A DNA stretch of 64,000 nt, taken from Petrosia ficiformis (taxonomy: Eukaryota > Porifera > Demospongiae > Haplosclerida > Petrosiidae). The translations under genes and the position numbers were made by a program. The stretch is taken from NCBI GenBank assembly GCA_947044365.1, contig OX345652.1:1085001-1149000 (forward strand), given 5' to 3'. Below, piece by piece: positions 1 through 11,878 of this stretch; position 1 is the first letter of the stretch, and each line of letters opens with the position of its first letter. The notes below the pieces were generated by a model, which ran no database searches, was not told the DNA's origin, and worked only from the letters and a program-made list of their open reading frames with translations.

Positions 1-527
1 CTTAGGTATGTTCTATTAGCTGTTTATTACTTATTACTTAATGATTGAAAAGTCATGCATGTGTGATGAATAACTTAATGTATCAAAATCTGGATAATAA
101 ATGTATGAGAAATGGAAATGATTGCTAGTGGGAAATGAATGGTAAAATTAAAGTTAGCCTTTTATAATCAAAAGAACATTTGGTATATGCACAAAAAAGG
201 GTGTCAAACCATAAAATATTCTAGATTAACTTTATCTATGTAAAGTATGTATAATTATATCGGCTTTGCCTCAGACTGTTTTGGAAATAAAAACTTCCTC
301 CTTGTTGGCAGATCTGATAAATGAGATAGAAAACTGCAAACTATAAACATAATTTATAATTATCAACTTTTTAGATTTTTACTACACACTTGGAAAGCTA
401 AACTGGAAAGTTGAAAATAGATTCAATTAATGATATCTACATATTTAATATTGTCTCAAATTTTAATGCTCATTTAGAATATGGTTTATAACACTGGTTC
501 TTATACTGACGGAAATACAAGCAACAA
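1..527. other. Flank before copy 1, no gene seen
   Basis: AT-rich sequence with no usable open frame. Unlike the other copies, no micro-exon (ATGAATAG followed by GTATG) and no recognisable promoter block precede copy 1. Homology to the family starts only near the KYVIIS codons at about 528. Bases 495-527 loosely resemble the signal-peptide codons but are scrambled. Confidence 0.6.
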
Positions 528-3500
528 TGTCAAAATATGTCATCATATCTAATACTAATCAACTGTTCTTCAACACAACTACAAAACAATTTGGTACTAA
601 AGCTCAATGTGTCATCTTATGAATTATATCAAATTGATGGATATTGCATTGTACAGAATATCAACAATCTCACTGTTCAGGGTGTGAATGGAAACTCTAC
701 TATACGTTGTGTTCCTGTTGGTAGTCCTGGTTCTGGGTTTAGTTTCATAAACATCACCAATTTATTATTGGCAATTCTCCTTTTTGATGGTTGTGGAGGT
801 ATTATTCCAAACACAGCTGTTACAAGTTTCAATAATACTCATCCTCATCTTCTATATAAACAAAGAGCAGTACTAATGTTTAATCTCTGTAACAATGTGA
901 CAATAAGACAGGTCAATATTGATAACATGTATTTTGGGTATGCTATTTTAATTCTAAACCCTTTTGGAACATTTGAAGTATTGAACACAAGAGTGTCGGA
1001 AGGTCTAGGTGGCTGCAGTGATGACACAACTTCATGTTCAGGCAGTGGTATTGCAGCAATATCCAAAAATAAAGGAACAAGTACAGATGATAATTATGTT
1101 CAGGTTATATTAAAAGAAACAATATTTCAAACAAATTTTAATAACATTTCTAACATTCCAACAATCTCAAGTCTCAGACTATATGAAGTTTGTCAATTAC
1201 CTGTTGTAGGTGCTGCTGGATTGACCGTAATTTTCACACAGACAGATTACATGGCTAATTTTACTGCAACACAAAGAAGAATAGATGGATTCCACTATGG
1301 ATCAGTAGCTGGAGGAATGTTAATTCTCTTTCTTAATGTATGGAAAAATCCCATGTTTCTATAACAAACACAAGTTTCTTTCATGCAGTCTTACTTCCTG
1401 ATACAAATCAAGTTGGAGGGTCTGGTATTGCCATTCATAGTTTTAATTGTGGTAAGTGTAGCAGTGGTACACTAGACCCCCCTAGGTTTCATCCACTTTA
1501 TTTAGATACTGTGTACATTAAAGATGAATTACAAATATCAAAGTACAACTATGTTAGTGCATTCTATATGGACATTCACGAAAGCTGTACAAAGAATTTC
1601 AAGCAATTTTTCATGAAGAATTTGAAAATTAAAATACACTATGCAAATTCATTTCAGCCTGGAATGTATGCAGCTGTGAGACCATCGAAAGCTAACCATT
1701 CTATTGTTTTGGAAAGCTGCGAGGTGAACCAACTCTCACTACATACGGCTAGTTTATACACTACAATTGCCACAATGATATTTATCAATTGGAAAAATGT
1801 TACCATATGTGGAGTAAGTTACTTTCACGAAAGTGAGAATCCAGTCCTGGCTGTTTACAACACTAACTTGTTTATACAAGGAAGAATGACCTTCACAAAT
1901 AACAGCAGTAGTAGTGGAGCAGCAATATCTTTTTATCATTCAAGCATTGTTTTATGGTGGTGCAATATATGCTGTAAATAATCCAGTACCTGGAGACAAT
2001 ATGTGTGTTATACAGTTAGGTGTAAACACATCAAACCTTGATAATTTTGATATTACGATGACCTTTATTAACAACAAAGCTGGGTTAGCTGGAAATAGTA
2101 TCTTCGCTACATTAATATACAACTGTATCCAGTATTACTCTACTGATCTTGATATCGGAGTATTGTTAAATGCCACATTTGAACCTATACCAACAGATAA
2201 TGGTTTACAACATATATCTTCAGTACCTGTTGAAATATGCTACTGCAGTATATCAAATGTAAGTGATGATAAGATTCAACTACATTGTACAGGTTGAGGA
2301 ACAAAAAGTCAAAACATTCACATATACCCTGGTAAATCTATTACACTCAGCATAGTAGCAGTGGATGCTATAGGTTTAATAGTGTACTCACCTGTTAGGG
2401 CTTCAATTACTCCCTACCACTACTATGGTCGTTATTTATCACAAGATGTGTTAACTTTGAAAGAAGGTCAAGACATGTTATCCCTTTCTGGTGATTGCAA
2501 TCATTTCATTACTAAAGTAATTACAAATGCTGAGTGTAACATAAGTACATTGCTTATTACTCGACCCATTGGATCATGGCTTGGTAGAATAAACAATTCC
2601 ACACTCGGATTTACTAACATATGTCCATCTGGTAACTGTAGGTCGACTACAATAGCAATTAATGTATCAGATATAGATCATTCTATATGTATTGATGGTA
2701 AAATTGGAGTTCTTTGTGGACAATGTATAAATAAACTTAGCAATACATTTGGTACTACTGAGTGCAGACATTGTTCTAACCTATGGCTTCTCACCTTAGT
2801 AGGTTATGTTGCCATTGGAGTGATACTTGTGACTGTTTTACTCTTCTTTAGACTCACATTATCAGAAAGACCACTTGCTAGTATTATACTTACAAATAAT
2901 ATTGTGGCTGTTTCTACTATGACTATCTTGATGATGATAATGTGTTTATATCAGGAATGAGAATCTTTGTATCACTCATGAATCTCAACCTTGGATTTCC
3001 ACTGTGCTTTTATGATGGAATGTCAACAGCAATAAAGACAGGACTGCAGTTTATATTTCCTGTATACATATGGACCATTGTAATTGTGTTTATTGTTTTA
3101 AGTCGATACTCCATTCGTATCTCAAATCAGACAGCAGCATCATCAGTACAAGTGCTGGCCACACTCATCCATCTTTCTTTTTCCAAACTGCTCATCACCA
3201 GTATTGATATACTAATATATGTACGTGTTCAAACAGGAAATAATGACATTATCACCGTATGGTATGGAGATGGTAGTGTTGTCTACTTACAAGATAACGA
3301 ACACATCATACTTTTCTCTATTGCTATAGTGACACTAGTCTTATTCATACTTCCGTATATACTAATTGTCACTTTTGGGAACTATTTCTTGAGATGGAAA
3401 CGCTTACATCACTTTCGATCCTTCATAGAATCATTTCATGGACCATATAAACATACACTTGGATATTGGTTTGGTGTGAGGGTGTTAGTTGTTGTGTACA

Positions 3501-3918
3501 TATATATTGTCTTCACAACACTGAGAGGGGTTGATGTTACTTTAATGCTGTTTCTTCAAGTGATATCAATGATCCCTTTGCTAGTTTTACATGCCTATGT
3601 CAAGCCCTTCAGACAGAGATGTATTCATTCTGTCTCTTTGTAGTTATATTGCAGATTATTGTTGCTTTGTTATGTGTACCAGTAAGGAGTCATACATCAC
3701 AAACTCTATCATACATTACTGCTTCACTGACAGCTGTGGTATTTGGTATACTGGTGATTAATATAGCATCAAAATGTTTGGGTAAGTCTAAAATCAAGAA
3801 ATGTAATGCTAAGTTTTGTGATGATAGAGAAACACGTCACTCTACAGAGAGACATATACAAGAAGATGAAAAGGAGTATGATGAAATGAGACAAGCTTTA
3901 CCGACACTTGCTGATTGA
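528..3918 (+). pseudogene. Copy 1: decayed member of the beta-helix multi-pass membrane protein family
   Basis: Full-length relic of the family described under copy 2. It lacks exon 1 and readable signal-peptide codons. Compared with intact copies I see: a 20-base deletion after the NTNQ codons (near 559); a 1-base deletion at about 1337 before the MEKS codons; a 50-base deletion at about 1938, just before the GGAIY codons; a TCA to TGA nonsense change at 2295-2297; an in-frame loss of about 160 bases near 2494 that removes the CPxGF module; a 1-base deletion near 2920; and a 13-base deletion near 3618. The remaining frames (537-1364, 1340-1981, 1914-2297, 2361-2960, 2942-3643, 3619-3918) are pieces of one former gene. 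The C-terminal tail (YDEMRQAL) and the stop codon are kept. It is the oldest-looking copy and is almost certainly non-functional. Confidence 0.9.
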
Positions 3919-3980
3919 TTTTACATTTTTCAACAAGTTCTATTTGATATTTCAAAACTGTAGCGCCTAATAATGATTTA

Positions 3981-3986
3981 AATAAA
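3981..3986 (+). terminator. AATAAA poly(A) signal after copy 1
   Basis: Canonical AATAAA about 65 bases after the copy 1 stop codon. The family motif TGTAGCTTAGTTATAATTT follows near 4030. Confidence 0.5.
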
Positions 3987-4563
3987 TATTTTAATACTGG
4001 TTTTTTCTGTAGTCACATGCTATTCCTTGTAGCTTAGTTATAATTTTTAGATATTATGTTTAAATTGTTGCTCAATAATAATTTTATGCGTATTTTTTTT
4101 AATTTGAGAGTGCTCTGGAACATAGTCTGCTAACTCAAAATCAAAAGCTAGAAATTGTTTAATTTGCATTATATAAAATGTATTAAAAGGTCTACTTCAC
4201 TAAATGTTTTGATTACGATTATTTACTACATTTTGAGAGCATTTTTGTGACTCTTTTGTAGTATTGATGTTGCATTTACGTAGCATTTTGATGATAGAAC
4301 ATGATTTGTGGACAAGACATGTCCATAACTAATTCCTGACTTTTATACAAACATGCAATTCTATAACTATCAAACAGGTCAAAAGAATTATACTTGTGAA
4401 TGGAAATGAAAGAAGGGTCTACCATCATGATTAGGTATATATATTGTATTATATTTGTTTATCAATCATTTGTGGAAAGTCATGTGTATCGTATCAGTCA
4501 CATAAATATCTCAAGTTGATCTATGTATATTATCAGACAAAGATGTCCTTATAATTATTATCA

Positions 4564-6346
4564 CTGCAGTAAACAAATTTGTTAAAACATACAAAATTAA
4601 TAATTTATTGGTTAGTATAGTAGAAGGAATAGTGAATTTTATGTTCAGTGTTTATAAATTCATATATACATGTTGATACCATTAGCAAAATAAGTTATCT
4701 TTCTGTTTTCTAGTTTACTTTTAAAGGCTCACGTGCATGACACTTTATATGTTATACAGTATATATGCATTAACATAATATACAACTGATACATTGACTT
4801 AATGAAAAGAAAGTGTCTGAAAAGATACGCATCCTGAATTACAATCATCATCAATCAATTGCCTATTTAGTAGGCATATTGATGTATGTATGATTAACAT
4901 TAATATTGAGAAGTAAATGCTACTAGATTACTTAGGTATACAACTCTGACTTATACTATGTACGGACTATTATATAAGTTGGTGCAGGTGGAAAGATTGT
5001 TATTCATTCCAAATTAAAGCTATGGTGAATGTGAATGACCTTTAGGTTTATATTGACTTGGGTGCATGTACAACTGAATTATACTATGTTGACCAATGAG
5101 ATTACTGAATTTCAATCGCTCCATTAGATGCACCTTTTTTAGTTTATGTATCTAACTCCACATTTAAATCGAGCAATCTGATTTGTCAAACCCTATTCGT
5201 TACAATATTATTCATCAAGCAGATAAGTGGTTGTATAATTATATAATTATATATGTATATAAAATTATATATATATGTATATATATATAATATATATTTA
5301 TAATTGTTTTGGCCCCAAACTCTTTATAAAAATCCTGTATAGGGGTATTTGGTTTGTATATCATGTCATCATGTGTACCTTATTAGCAAGAAAAACATGG
5401 GAAATTTAGATTTGTGATGACATTCACAGGATAGTTACACATACTGATATATAATTATACATAGCTATAAGACAGTGCATAACAAGTATATTTTGGACTG
5501 GGTGGTAATGAAAGAAGATTCTATCATTATATTATTATCATAGAAGAAAAAAGAAAAACAATTCAACTTAATGTCATTTCAAGTCTTAGCTTGATAATGT
5601 CACAAACATATTAGATGAAATGTATTGCTACTAGAATAATATTGACTTCATGCATCCCTGCAGTAAACGAATTTGTTAAAACATACAAAATTAATAATTT
5701 ATTTGGTTAGTATAGTAGAAGGAATAGTGAATTTAATGTTCAGTGTTTATAAATTCGTATATACATGTTGATACCATTAGCAAAATAAGTTATGTTTCTG
5801 TTTTCTAGTTTACTTTTAAAGACTCACGTGCATGACATTTTTATATGTTATACAGTATATATGCATTAACATAATATATAACTGATACATTGACTTAATG
5901 AAAAGAAAATGTCTGAAATGATAAGCATGCTGAATTACAATCATCATCATTCAATAGCCTATTTAGTAGGCATATTGATGTATGTATGATTAACATTAAT
6001 ATTGAGAAGTAAATGCTACTAGGTATACAACTCTGACTTATATTATGTAAGGACTATTATATAAGTTGGTGCAGGTGGAAAGATTGTTAGTCATTCCAAT
6101 TAAAGCTATGAACATTTATCTGAAACCATGGTGAATGTGAATGACCTTTAGGTTAATATTGACTTGGGCGTACAACTGAATTATACTATGTTGACCAATG
6201 AGATTACTGAATTTCAATCGCTCCATTAGATACACCTTTTATGTTTATGTATCTAACTCAACATTAAAATTGAGCAATCTGATTAGTCAAACCCTAATTG
6301 TTACAATATTATTCATCAAGCAGATAAGTGGTTGTACAATCATGTG

Positions 6347-6407
<61 letters not shown>

Positions 6408-6798
6408 TTGTTGCCCCAAACTCTTTATAAAAATCATGTATAATGGTATTTGGTTTGTATATCATGTCATCATGTGTACCTTATTAGCAAGAAAAACATG
6501 GGAAATTTAGATTTTTGATGACATTCACTTAAACTCACATGCCCTTATCATATGATGTATATTTCATTGATAAACAGAATAGCTACACATACTGATATAT
6601 AATTATACATAGCTATAAGACAGTGCATAACAAGTATATTTTGGACTGGGTGGTAATGAAAGAAGATACTATCATTATATTATTATCATAGAAGAAAAAA
6701 GAAAAACAATTCAACTTAATGTCATTTCAAGTCTTAGCTTGATAATGTCCCAAACATATTAGATGAAATGTATTGCTACTAGGATAATATTGACTTCA
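4564..6798. repeat. Tandem duplication of spacer DNA, period about 1.09 kb
   Basis: Unit 1 (4564-5657) and unit 2 (5658-6798) both begin CTGCAGTAAAC and run through the same landmarks: an ATGCATTAACATAATATA stretch, a ...TTGACCAATGAGATTAC stretch, a TA-rich tract, CCCCAAACTCTTTATAAA, and GGACTGGGTGGTAATGAAAG. Unit 2 keeps a segment of about 40 bases (ATGCCCTTATCATATG) that unit 1 lacks. The pattern is repeated, in part, at 53770-55510. Confidence 0.8.
6349..6403. repeat. (TA)n microsatellite
   Basis: About 52 bases of uninterrupted TA at the place in the spacer where every unit carries a TA tract. Open frames called across it are artefacts. Confidence 0.95.
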
Positions 6799-7121
6799 AT
6801 TCATATCTCAGACATTAAATAGACTCTTTGTGATATTCTTAAACGTATTAACTAACACTTTTATAATTCATAATGAAAACTGGGTAAATAGTTGTATGAG
6901 AAACGAAAAGAAGAAAACATTTTGTATACATGTATATACATACTGAAATGAAATGCAATTTGTCACAGGTAATTGTTTTGGAAGAAAGTTTTATTTGGCA
7001 TTAAGCGTCACTCTTCATTATAATAGGATATTTTAACAAAAGTTGATTGGTTTTATGGTTCGTTTTAACTCATGCACTTTCCATAAATTTCGTTTTGTGT
7101 ATATGTCATGGCCGCACAAAT

Positions 7122-7380
7122 ATAGACTATTTTCAATGTTTTGTTTATAGTAAACAGTTATAGTTTATTGAAGCACTTCAGTAAACAGAAGGCAGGTGAT
7201 CTTATATCTTATACATTTCTTTGGACTGCAAGATGTTAATTCCTAATGCTTTTAAAGTTTATTTTATATCATGTAAAGGCTGTTGATTGTTTACACTACA
7301 AAAATCAAGTGTTCCAAACTTTATGTTGAATATTTGGGAAAGCACGGCCTGTGTAACTATATAATCTAACTGGTTCAAAC
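7122..7380 (+). repeat. Conserved upstream block, copy 2
   Basis: Block of about 260 bases found once or more upstream of each complete gene. Landmarks are TGGCCGCACAAATAT just before it, then GTTTATAGTAAACAG, GAAGCACTTCAGTAAACAG, AAGGCAGGTGATCTTATAT and AAAGCACGGCCTG. Here an extra base (TTTTCAATG) and a lost base (GCAAGATG) break any reading frame. That argues it is non-coding, for example a regulatory region or an untranslated exon. Confidence 0.6.
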
Positions 7381-7543
7381 ATCAAATCAGTTTTGACAGT
7401 GTTATATATGTGCATCGGTGCTCAATCCATTATTGGTGTACTGTATATTACAGAAACTGAAAGTTACTGCTACAAAAGGTAATAAGAAAATAAAAACTCA
7501 CTTTGCTCTGAATGGATTATGTTTACTGATTGAAAATTTATAA

Positions 7544-7586
7544 TTAATTGCTATACTGCATGATAAACTTGCAGTATAGCAATTAA
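7544..7586. repeat. Perfect 17-base-arm hairpin
   Basis: The left arm TTAATTGCTATACTGCA and right arm TGCAGTATAGCAATTAA are exact reverse complements around a 9-base loop. The same hairpin recurs at 13381-13417, 14257-14299, 56198-56240, 62049-62091 and 62921-62957. Confidence 0.85.
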
Positions 7587-7826
7587 TGAACATTATGTGA
7601 ACCAGATGATTGCAATGGTGTCAATCCTACCATAACAATCTGTTAGTTCCCATGCACATCATAATTAAACACACACACATAGTTCCACACTGGAACAGGA
7701 CAAAAACATTCCGAACAGAAACTTTACAATGTTGGTGTTGGAACCACGCACTCCAATTTTAGTGGTTCAGCTAGTTTGCCCTTTCCACCCAACATGTAAA
7801 TATACACCAACACACGCACACACACA

Positions 7827-7941
7827 TATTGTATATATAATATGTACATACTGTTGTATGCTTTAACTCAGGCATTAACATACACAACAATCTTACAAAC
7901 GATCAACATCACTTCAAAGAACAAGAGTGAAAACAACAAAT
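7827..7941 (+). promoter_or_regulatory. Putative core promoter and 5' leader, copy 2
   Basis: TATATATAA at 7832-7840 follows a CA tract and lies 110 bases before the ATG. The downstream string GTACATACTG...GCTTTAACTCAGGCATT...ACAACAATCTTACAAA is conserved before every complete copy. Promoter identity is inferred from this conservation and spacing; transcription start sites are not visible. Confidence 0.5.
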
Positions 7942-10900
7942 ATGAAAAGGTATGATGTATTGTATAATTCATTTGCCTATCCTATTATTAAAATCATGTG
8001 TGATCAATCTCAAAAATTGGTTTAAATAGTACTGTAACAGTGTATATACTATTAAAACGAATTCTTAGCTAAACTAATTACCATTCATTCAAACACATTA
8101 TTTTAAATTGATTTACTCAATTAGTTCCTGGCTTGTATTTTTGGTCCTTTTTATGCTTACTGGAACACAAGGAGTGATGATATCTGATACTAATCAATTG
8201 AAGGAAATGATTTGCAGTAATTCTTCAACACAACTACAAAACAATTTGGTAGTAAAGCTCAATGTGTCGTCTTATGAATTATATCAAATTGATGGATATT
8301 GCATTGTACAGAACATCAACAACCTCACTATTCAGGGTGTGAATGGAAACTCCACTATACGTTGTGTTCCTGTTGGTAGTCCTGGTTCTGGATTTGGTTT
8401 TATAAACATCACCAATTTATTATTGGCAAATCTCCATTTTGATGGTTGCGGAGGTGTCATTCCAAGTACAGCTGTTAGAAGTTTCAATAATACTCATCCT
8501 CAACTTCTATATAAACAAAGAGCAGTACTAATGTTTAATCTCTGTAACAATGTAACAATAAGACAGGTCAATATTGATAACAAGTATTTTGGATATGCTA
8601 TTTTAATTCTAAACCCTTTTGGAACATTTGAAGTATTCAACACAACAGTGTTTGAAGGAGTAGGTGGCTGCAGTGATGATACAACTTCATGTTCAGGCAG
8701 TGGTATTGCAGCAATATTCAAAAATAGAGGAAAAAGTGCAGATAATGAAAACAATGCTCAAGTGACATTAAAAGAAACAAAGGTTGAAGTAAATATTAAT
8801 ATCATTCCTAATATTCCAACACTTTCAAGTCTCAGAGAATATGAAGCTTGTCAATTACTTGTTGTGGGAGCTGCAGGATTGACTGTTATTTTTACACAGA
8901 CAGATTATATTGCTAATTTTACTACAACACAAAGCACAATAGGTGATATAAATTATGGAACAGTAGCTGGAGGAATGTTAATTCTCTTTCTTAATGGTAT
9001 GGAAAAATCCCATGTTTCTATAACAAACACTAGTTTCTACGGTGGAGGTTTGCTTTCTGATACACATCAAGTTGGAGGGTCTTATATTACTATTTATAGT
9101 TTTAATTGTGGTAAATGTAGCAGTGGTACACTACATTCACATATGTTGCTTCCAATGTATTTTGATACTGTGTACATTTCAGACATTGGTGAGCCATTTT
9201 TACAAACACTAAATCATGGTGCGATGTTTTATATAGACATTTATGAAAGCTGTGCAAACAATTTCAAGAAATTTTTCATGAAGAATTTGGAAATTAAAAT
9301 ACACTATACAACTTTATACCAGGCTGGAATATATGCAGCTATGAGACACTCGAAAGCTAACCATTCTATTGTTTTGGAAAGCTATCAATTGAAACAAGAC
9401 GCATCAAATACCGCTAGTTTATACTCTCAAGTTGCAACAATGACATTTGTCAATTGGAAAAATGTTACCATATGTGGAGAAAGTTACTTTCACGAAAGTC
9501 AGAATCCAATCCTGGCAGTTTACAATACTAACCTGTTTATACAAGGAAGAACGACCTTCACAAATAACAGTGGTAGTAGTGGAGCAGCAATATCTCTTTA
9601 TCATTCATCATATCTATTCTTAATTCCACCACTACATGCAACATTTCTCAACAACAAAGCATTACTTTATGGTGGTGCAATATATGCTGTAAATGATCCA
9701 CTACCTGGAGACAATATGTGTGTTATACAGTTAGGTGTAAACACATCAAACCTTCATAATTTAGATATTACGATGACCTTTATTAACAACAAAGCTGGGT
9801 TAGCTGGAAATAGTATCTATGCTGCATTAATATACAACTGTACCCAGTATTACTCTACTGATCTTGATATCCGAGTATTGTTAAATGCCACATTTGAACC
9901 TATACCAACAGATAATGGTTTACAACATATATCTTCAGTACCTGTTGAAATATGCTACTGTAGCAAATCAAATGTAAGCGATGACAAAATTCAACTGCAT
10001 TGCACAGGTTCAGGAACAAAAAGTCAAACCATTCACACATACCCTGGTAAGTCTATTACACTCAGCATTGTACCAGTGGATGCTATGGGTTTAATAGTAT
10101 ACTCACCTGTTAGTGCTTCAATTACTCCCTACCACTACTATGGTCCTCAAGATGTGTTAACTTTGAAGGAAGGTCAAGACTTAGTACCCATTTCTGGAAA
10201 TAGATGTAGCAAAGTTACATACAATATACACAGTAAAACTAACCAACCAAAGCATGGATATTTGCAATTGGCTATACCAGGAAATCAACTAGGCTTGTCA
10301 GCTCTTATTTATGTATATCCTTGTCCAATTGGATTCCAATTATCTAATAATGGAATTTGTGAGTGCAATCATTTCATTACTAAAGTAATTACAAATGCTG
10401 AGTGTAACATAAGTACATTGCTTATTACTCGACCCATTGGATCTTGGCTTGGTAGAATAAACAATTCCACACTTGGATTTGCTAACATATGTCCATCTGG
10501 TAACTGTAGATCAACTACAATAGCGATTAATGTATCAGATATAGATCATTCTATATGTATTGATGGTAAAACTGGAGTTCTTTGTGGACAATGTATAAAT
10601 ACACTTAGCATTATATTTGGTACTACTGAGTGCAGACATTGTTCTAACCTATGGCTTCTCACCTTAATAGGTTATACTGCCATTGGAGTGATACTTGTGA
10701 CTGTTTTACTCTTCCTTAGACTCACTTTATCAGATGGACCACTTGCTAGTATTATACTTACAAATAATATTATTGCTGTTTCTACTATTGACTATCTTGA
10801 TGATGATAATGTGTTTATATCAGGAATGAGAATCTTTGTATCACTCATGAATCTCAACCTTGGATTTCCATTGTGCTTTTATGATGGAATGACAACACCA

Positions 10901-11806
10901 ATAAAGACAGGACTACAGTTTATATTTCCAGTATACATATGGACTATTGTAATTGTGTTTATTGTTTTAAGCCGATACTCCATTCGTATCTCAAATCAGA
11001 CAGCAGCATCATCAGTACAAGTGTTGGCTACACTCCTCCATCTTTCTTTTTCAAAACTCCTCATCACCAGTATTGATATACTAATATATGCTCGTGTTAA
11101 AACAGGAAATAATGACACTATCACCGTTTGGTATGGAGATGGTAGTGTTGTCTACTTACAAGATAACGAACACTTCATACTTTTTTCTATTGCTATAGTG
11201 ACACTAGTCTTATTCATACTTCCATATATAATAATTGTCACTTTTGGGAACTATTTCTTGAGATGGAAACACTTACATCACTTTCGATCCTTCATAGAAT
11301 CTTTCCATGGACCATATAAACATACACTTGGATATTGGTTTGGTGTGAGAGTAATAGTTGTTGTGTACATATATATTGTGTTCACAACACTGAGAGGGGT
11401 TGATGTTACTTTAATGCTGTTTCTTCAAGTGATAGCTGTGATTCCCTTGGCTCTCTTACAAACCCACATTAAACCTTTCAGGAAGAATGGTTTAAACAGG
11501 ATGGATTCATTCTGTCTCTTTGTGATTATAGTACAGATTATTGTTGCTTTGTTATGTGTACCAGCAAGAAGTCATACATCGCAAACTCTATCATATATTA
11601 CTGCTTCACTGACAACAGTAATATTTGGTATACTGGTGATTAATATATCATTAAAATGTTTGGGTAAGTTTAAAATCAAGAAATGTAATACTCAGTTTTG
11701 TGATGATAGTCTAAAAGAAACACATCACTCTACAGAGGGACATATACAAGAAGATGAAGAGGAGTATGATGAAATGAGACAAGCTTTACTGAAACTTGCT
11801 GACTGA
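7942..11806 (+). CDS. Copy 2: large beta-helix ectodomain multi-pass membrane protein, intact
   Basis: Two exons: 7942-7949 (ATG AAA AG), intron 7950-8124 (GTATG...TTAG), then 8125-11806, giving 1229 residues. The long open frame alone has only a TTG at its head, whereas the spliced form reads MKSSWLVFLVLF, a proper signal peptide cleaved around residue 20. The ectodomain (about 20-844) is rich in N-x-S/T sites. It has beta-helix-type repeats from about 40 to 560, including FTNN and GGAIY (519-523), the motifs typical of Pmp repeats. A cysteine-rich module follows (CPIGF at 736, then RPIGSWLG and GVLCGQC). About nine hydrophobic segments follow, near 845-868, 875-892, 933-953, 966-991, 1019-1045, 1075-1091, 1096-1114, 1131-1149 and 1158-1179. 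HGPYK is at 1064-1068, and an acidic tail ends in YDEMRQAL. I recall similarly built unnamed sponge and cnidarian proteins. A surface receptor or sensor is inferred; the ligand is unknown. Copy 9 is its near twin, with about 30 substitutions by eye. Confidence 0.87.
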
Positions 11807-11872
11807 GTTTATATTTTTCAACAAATTGTGTTTGATATTTCAACGTCAAAACTGTAGGATAGCATTGTACCT

Positions 11873-11878
11873 AATAAA
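11873..11878 (+). terminator. AATAAA poly(A) signal after copy 2
   Basis: Canonical hexamer 66 bases after the stop codon. The conserved motif TGTAGCTTAGTTATAATTT follows near 11935. Confidence 0.6.

Larger units (their letters stand above)
3919..7941. other. Spacer between copies 1 and 2
   Basis: No gene seen. It contains, in order: the copy 1 3' flank, a tandem duplication of about 1.1 kb (4564-6798), a (TA)n tract, the conserved upstream block (7122-7380), a hairpin (7544-7586), CA-rich tracts near 7670 and 7810, and the copy 2 promoter block. From about 5145 onward the sequence is repeated near 53770. Confidence 0.7.

Noticed and set aside
6328..6510. Open frames made of YIYIYI text at TA tracts (also 26381, 26407, 31848, 39376, 54960, 55005).
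   Set aside because: Translation of simple TA repeats; no biological content.
4564..6798. Regular spacing of similar units as a CRISPR array.
   Set aside because: Units are about 1.1 kb spacer duplications in a eukaryotic genome; there is no short repeat-spacer pattern.
8108..8124. TTG at 8108 and similar TTG or GTG codons as gene starts.
   Set aside because: Non-ATG starts are not expected in nuclear genes, and the micro-exon model gives an ATG and a signal peptide in every copy.
8500..8754. Minus-strand frames opposite the genes, repeated in most copies (for example 845-1066, 15077-15295, 19767-20021, 57154-57408).
   Set aside because: They recur because the sense strand is conserved. 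They have no start context, and their text is the shadow of the sense codons.
9419..9604. Second recurring minus-strand frame (MIKRYCCS...), also at 22452, 34694, 49484 and 58073.
   Set aside because: Same reason: antisense shadow of the conserved HESENPVLAVYNTN region.
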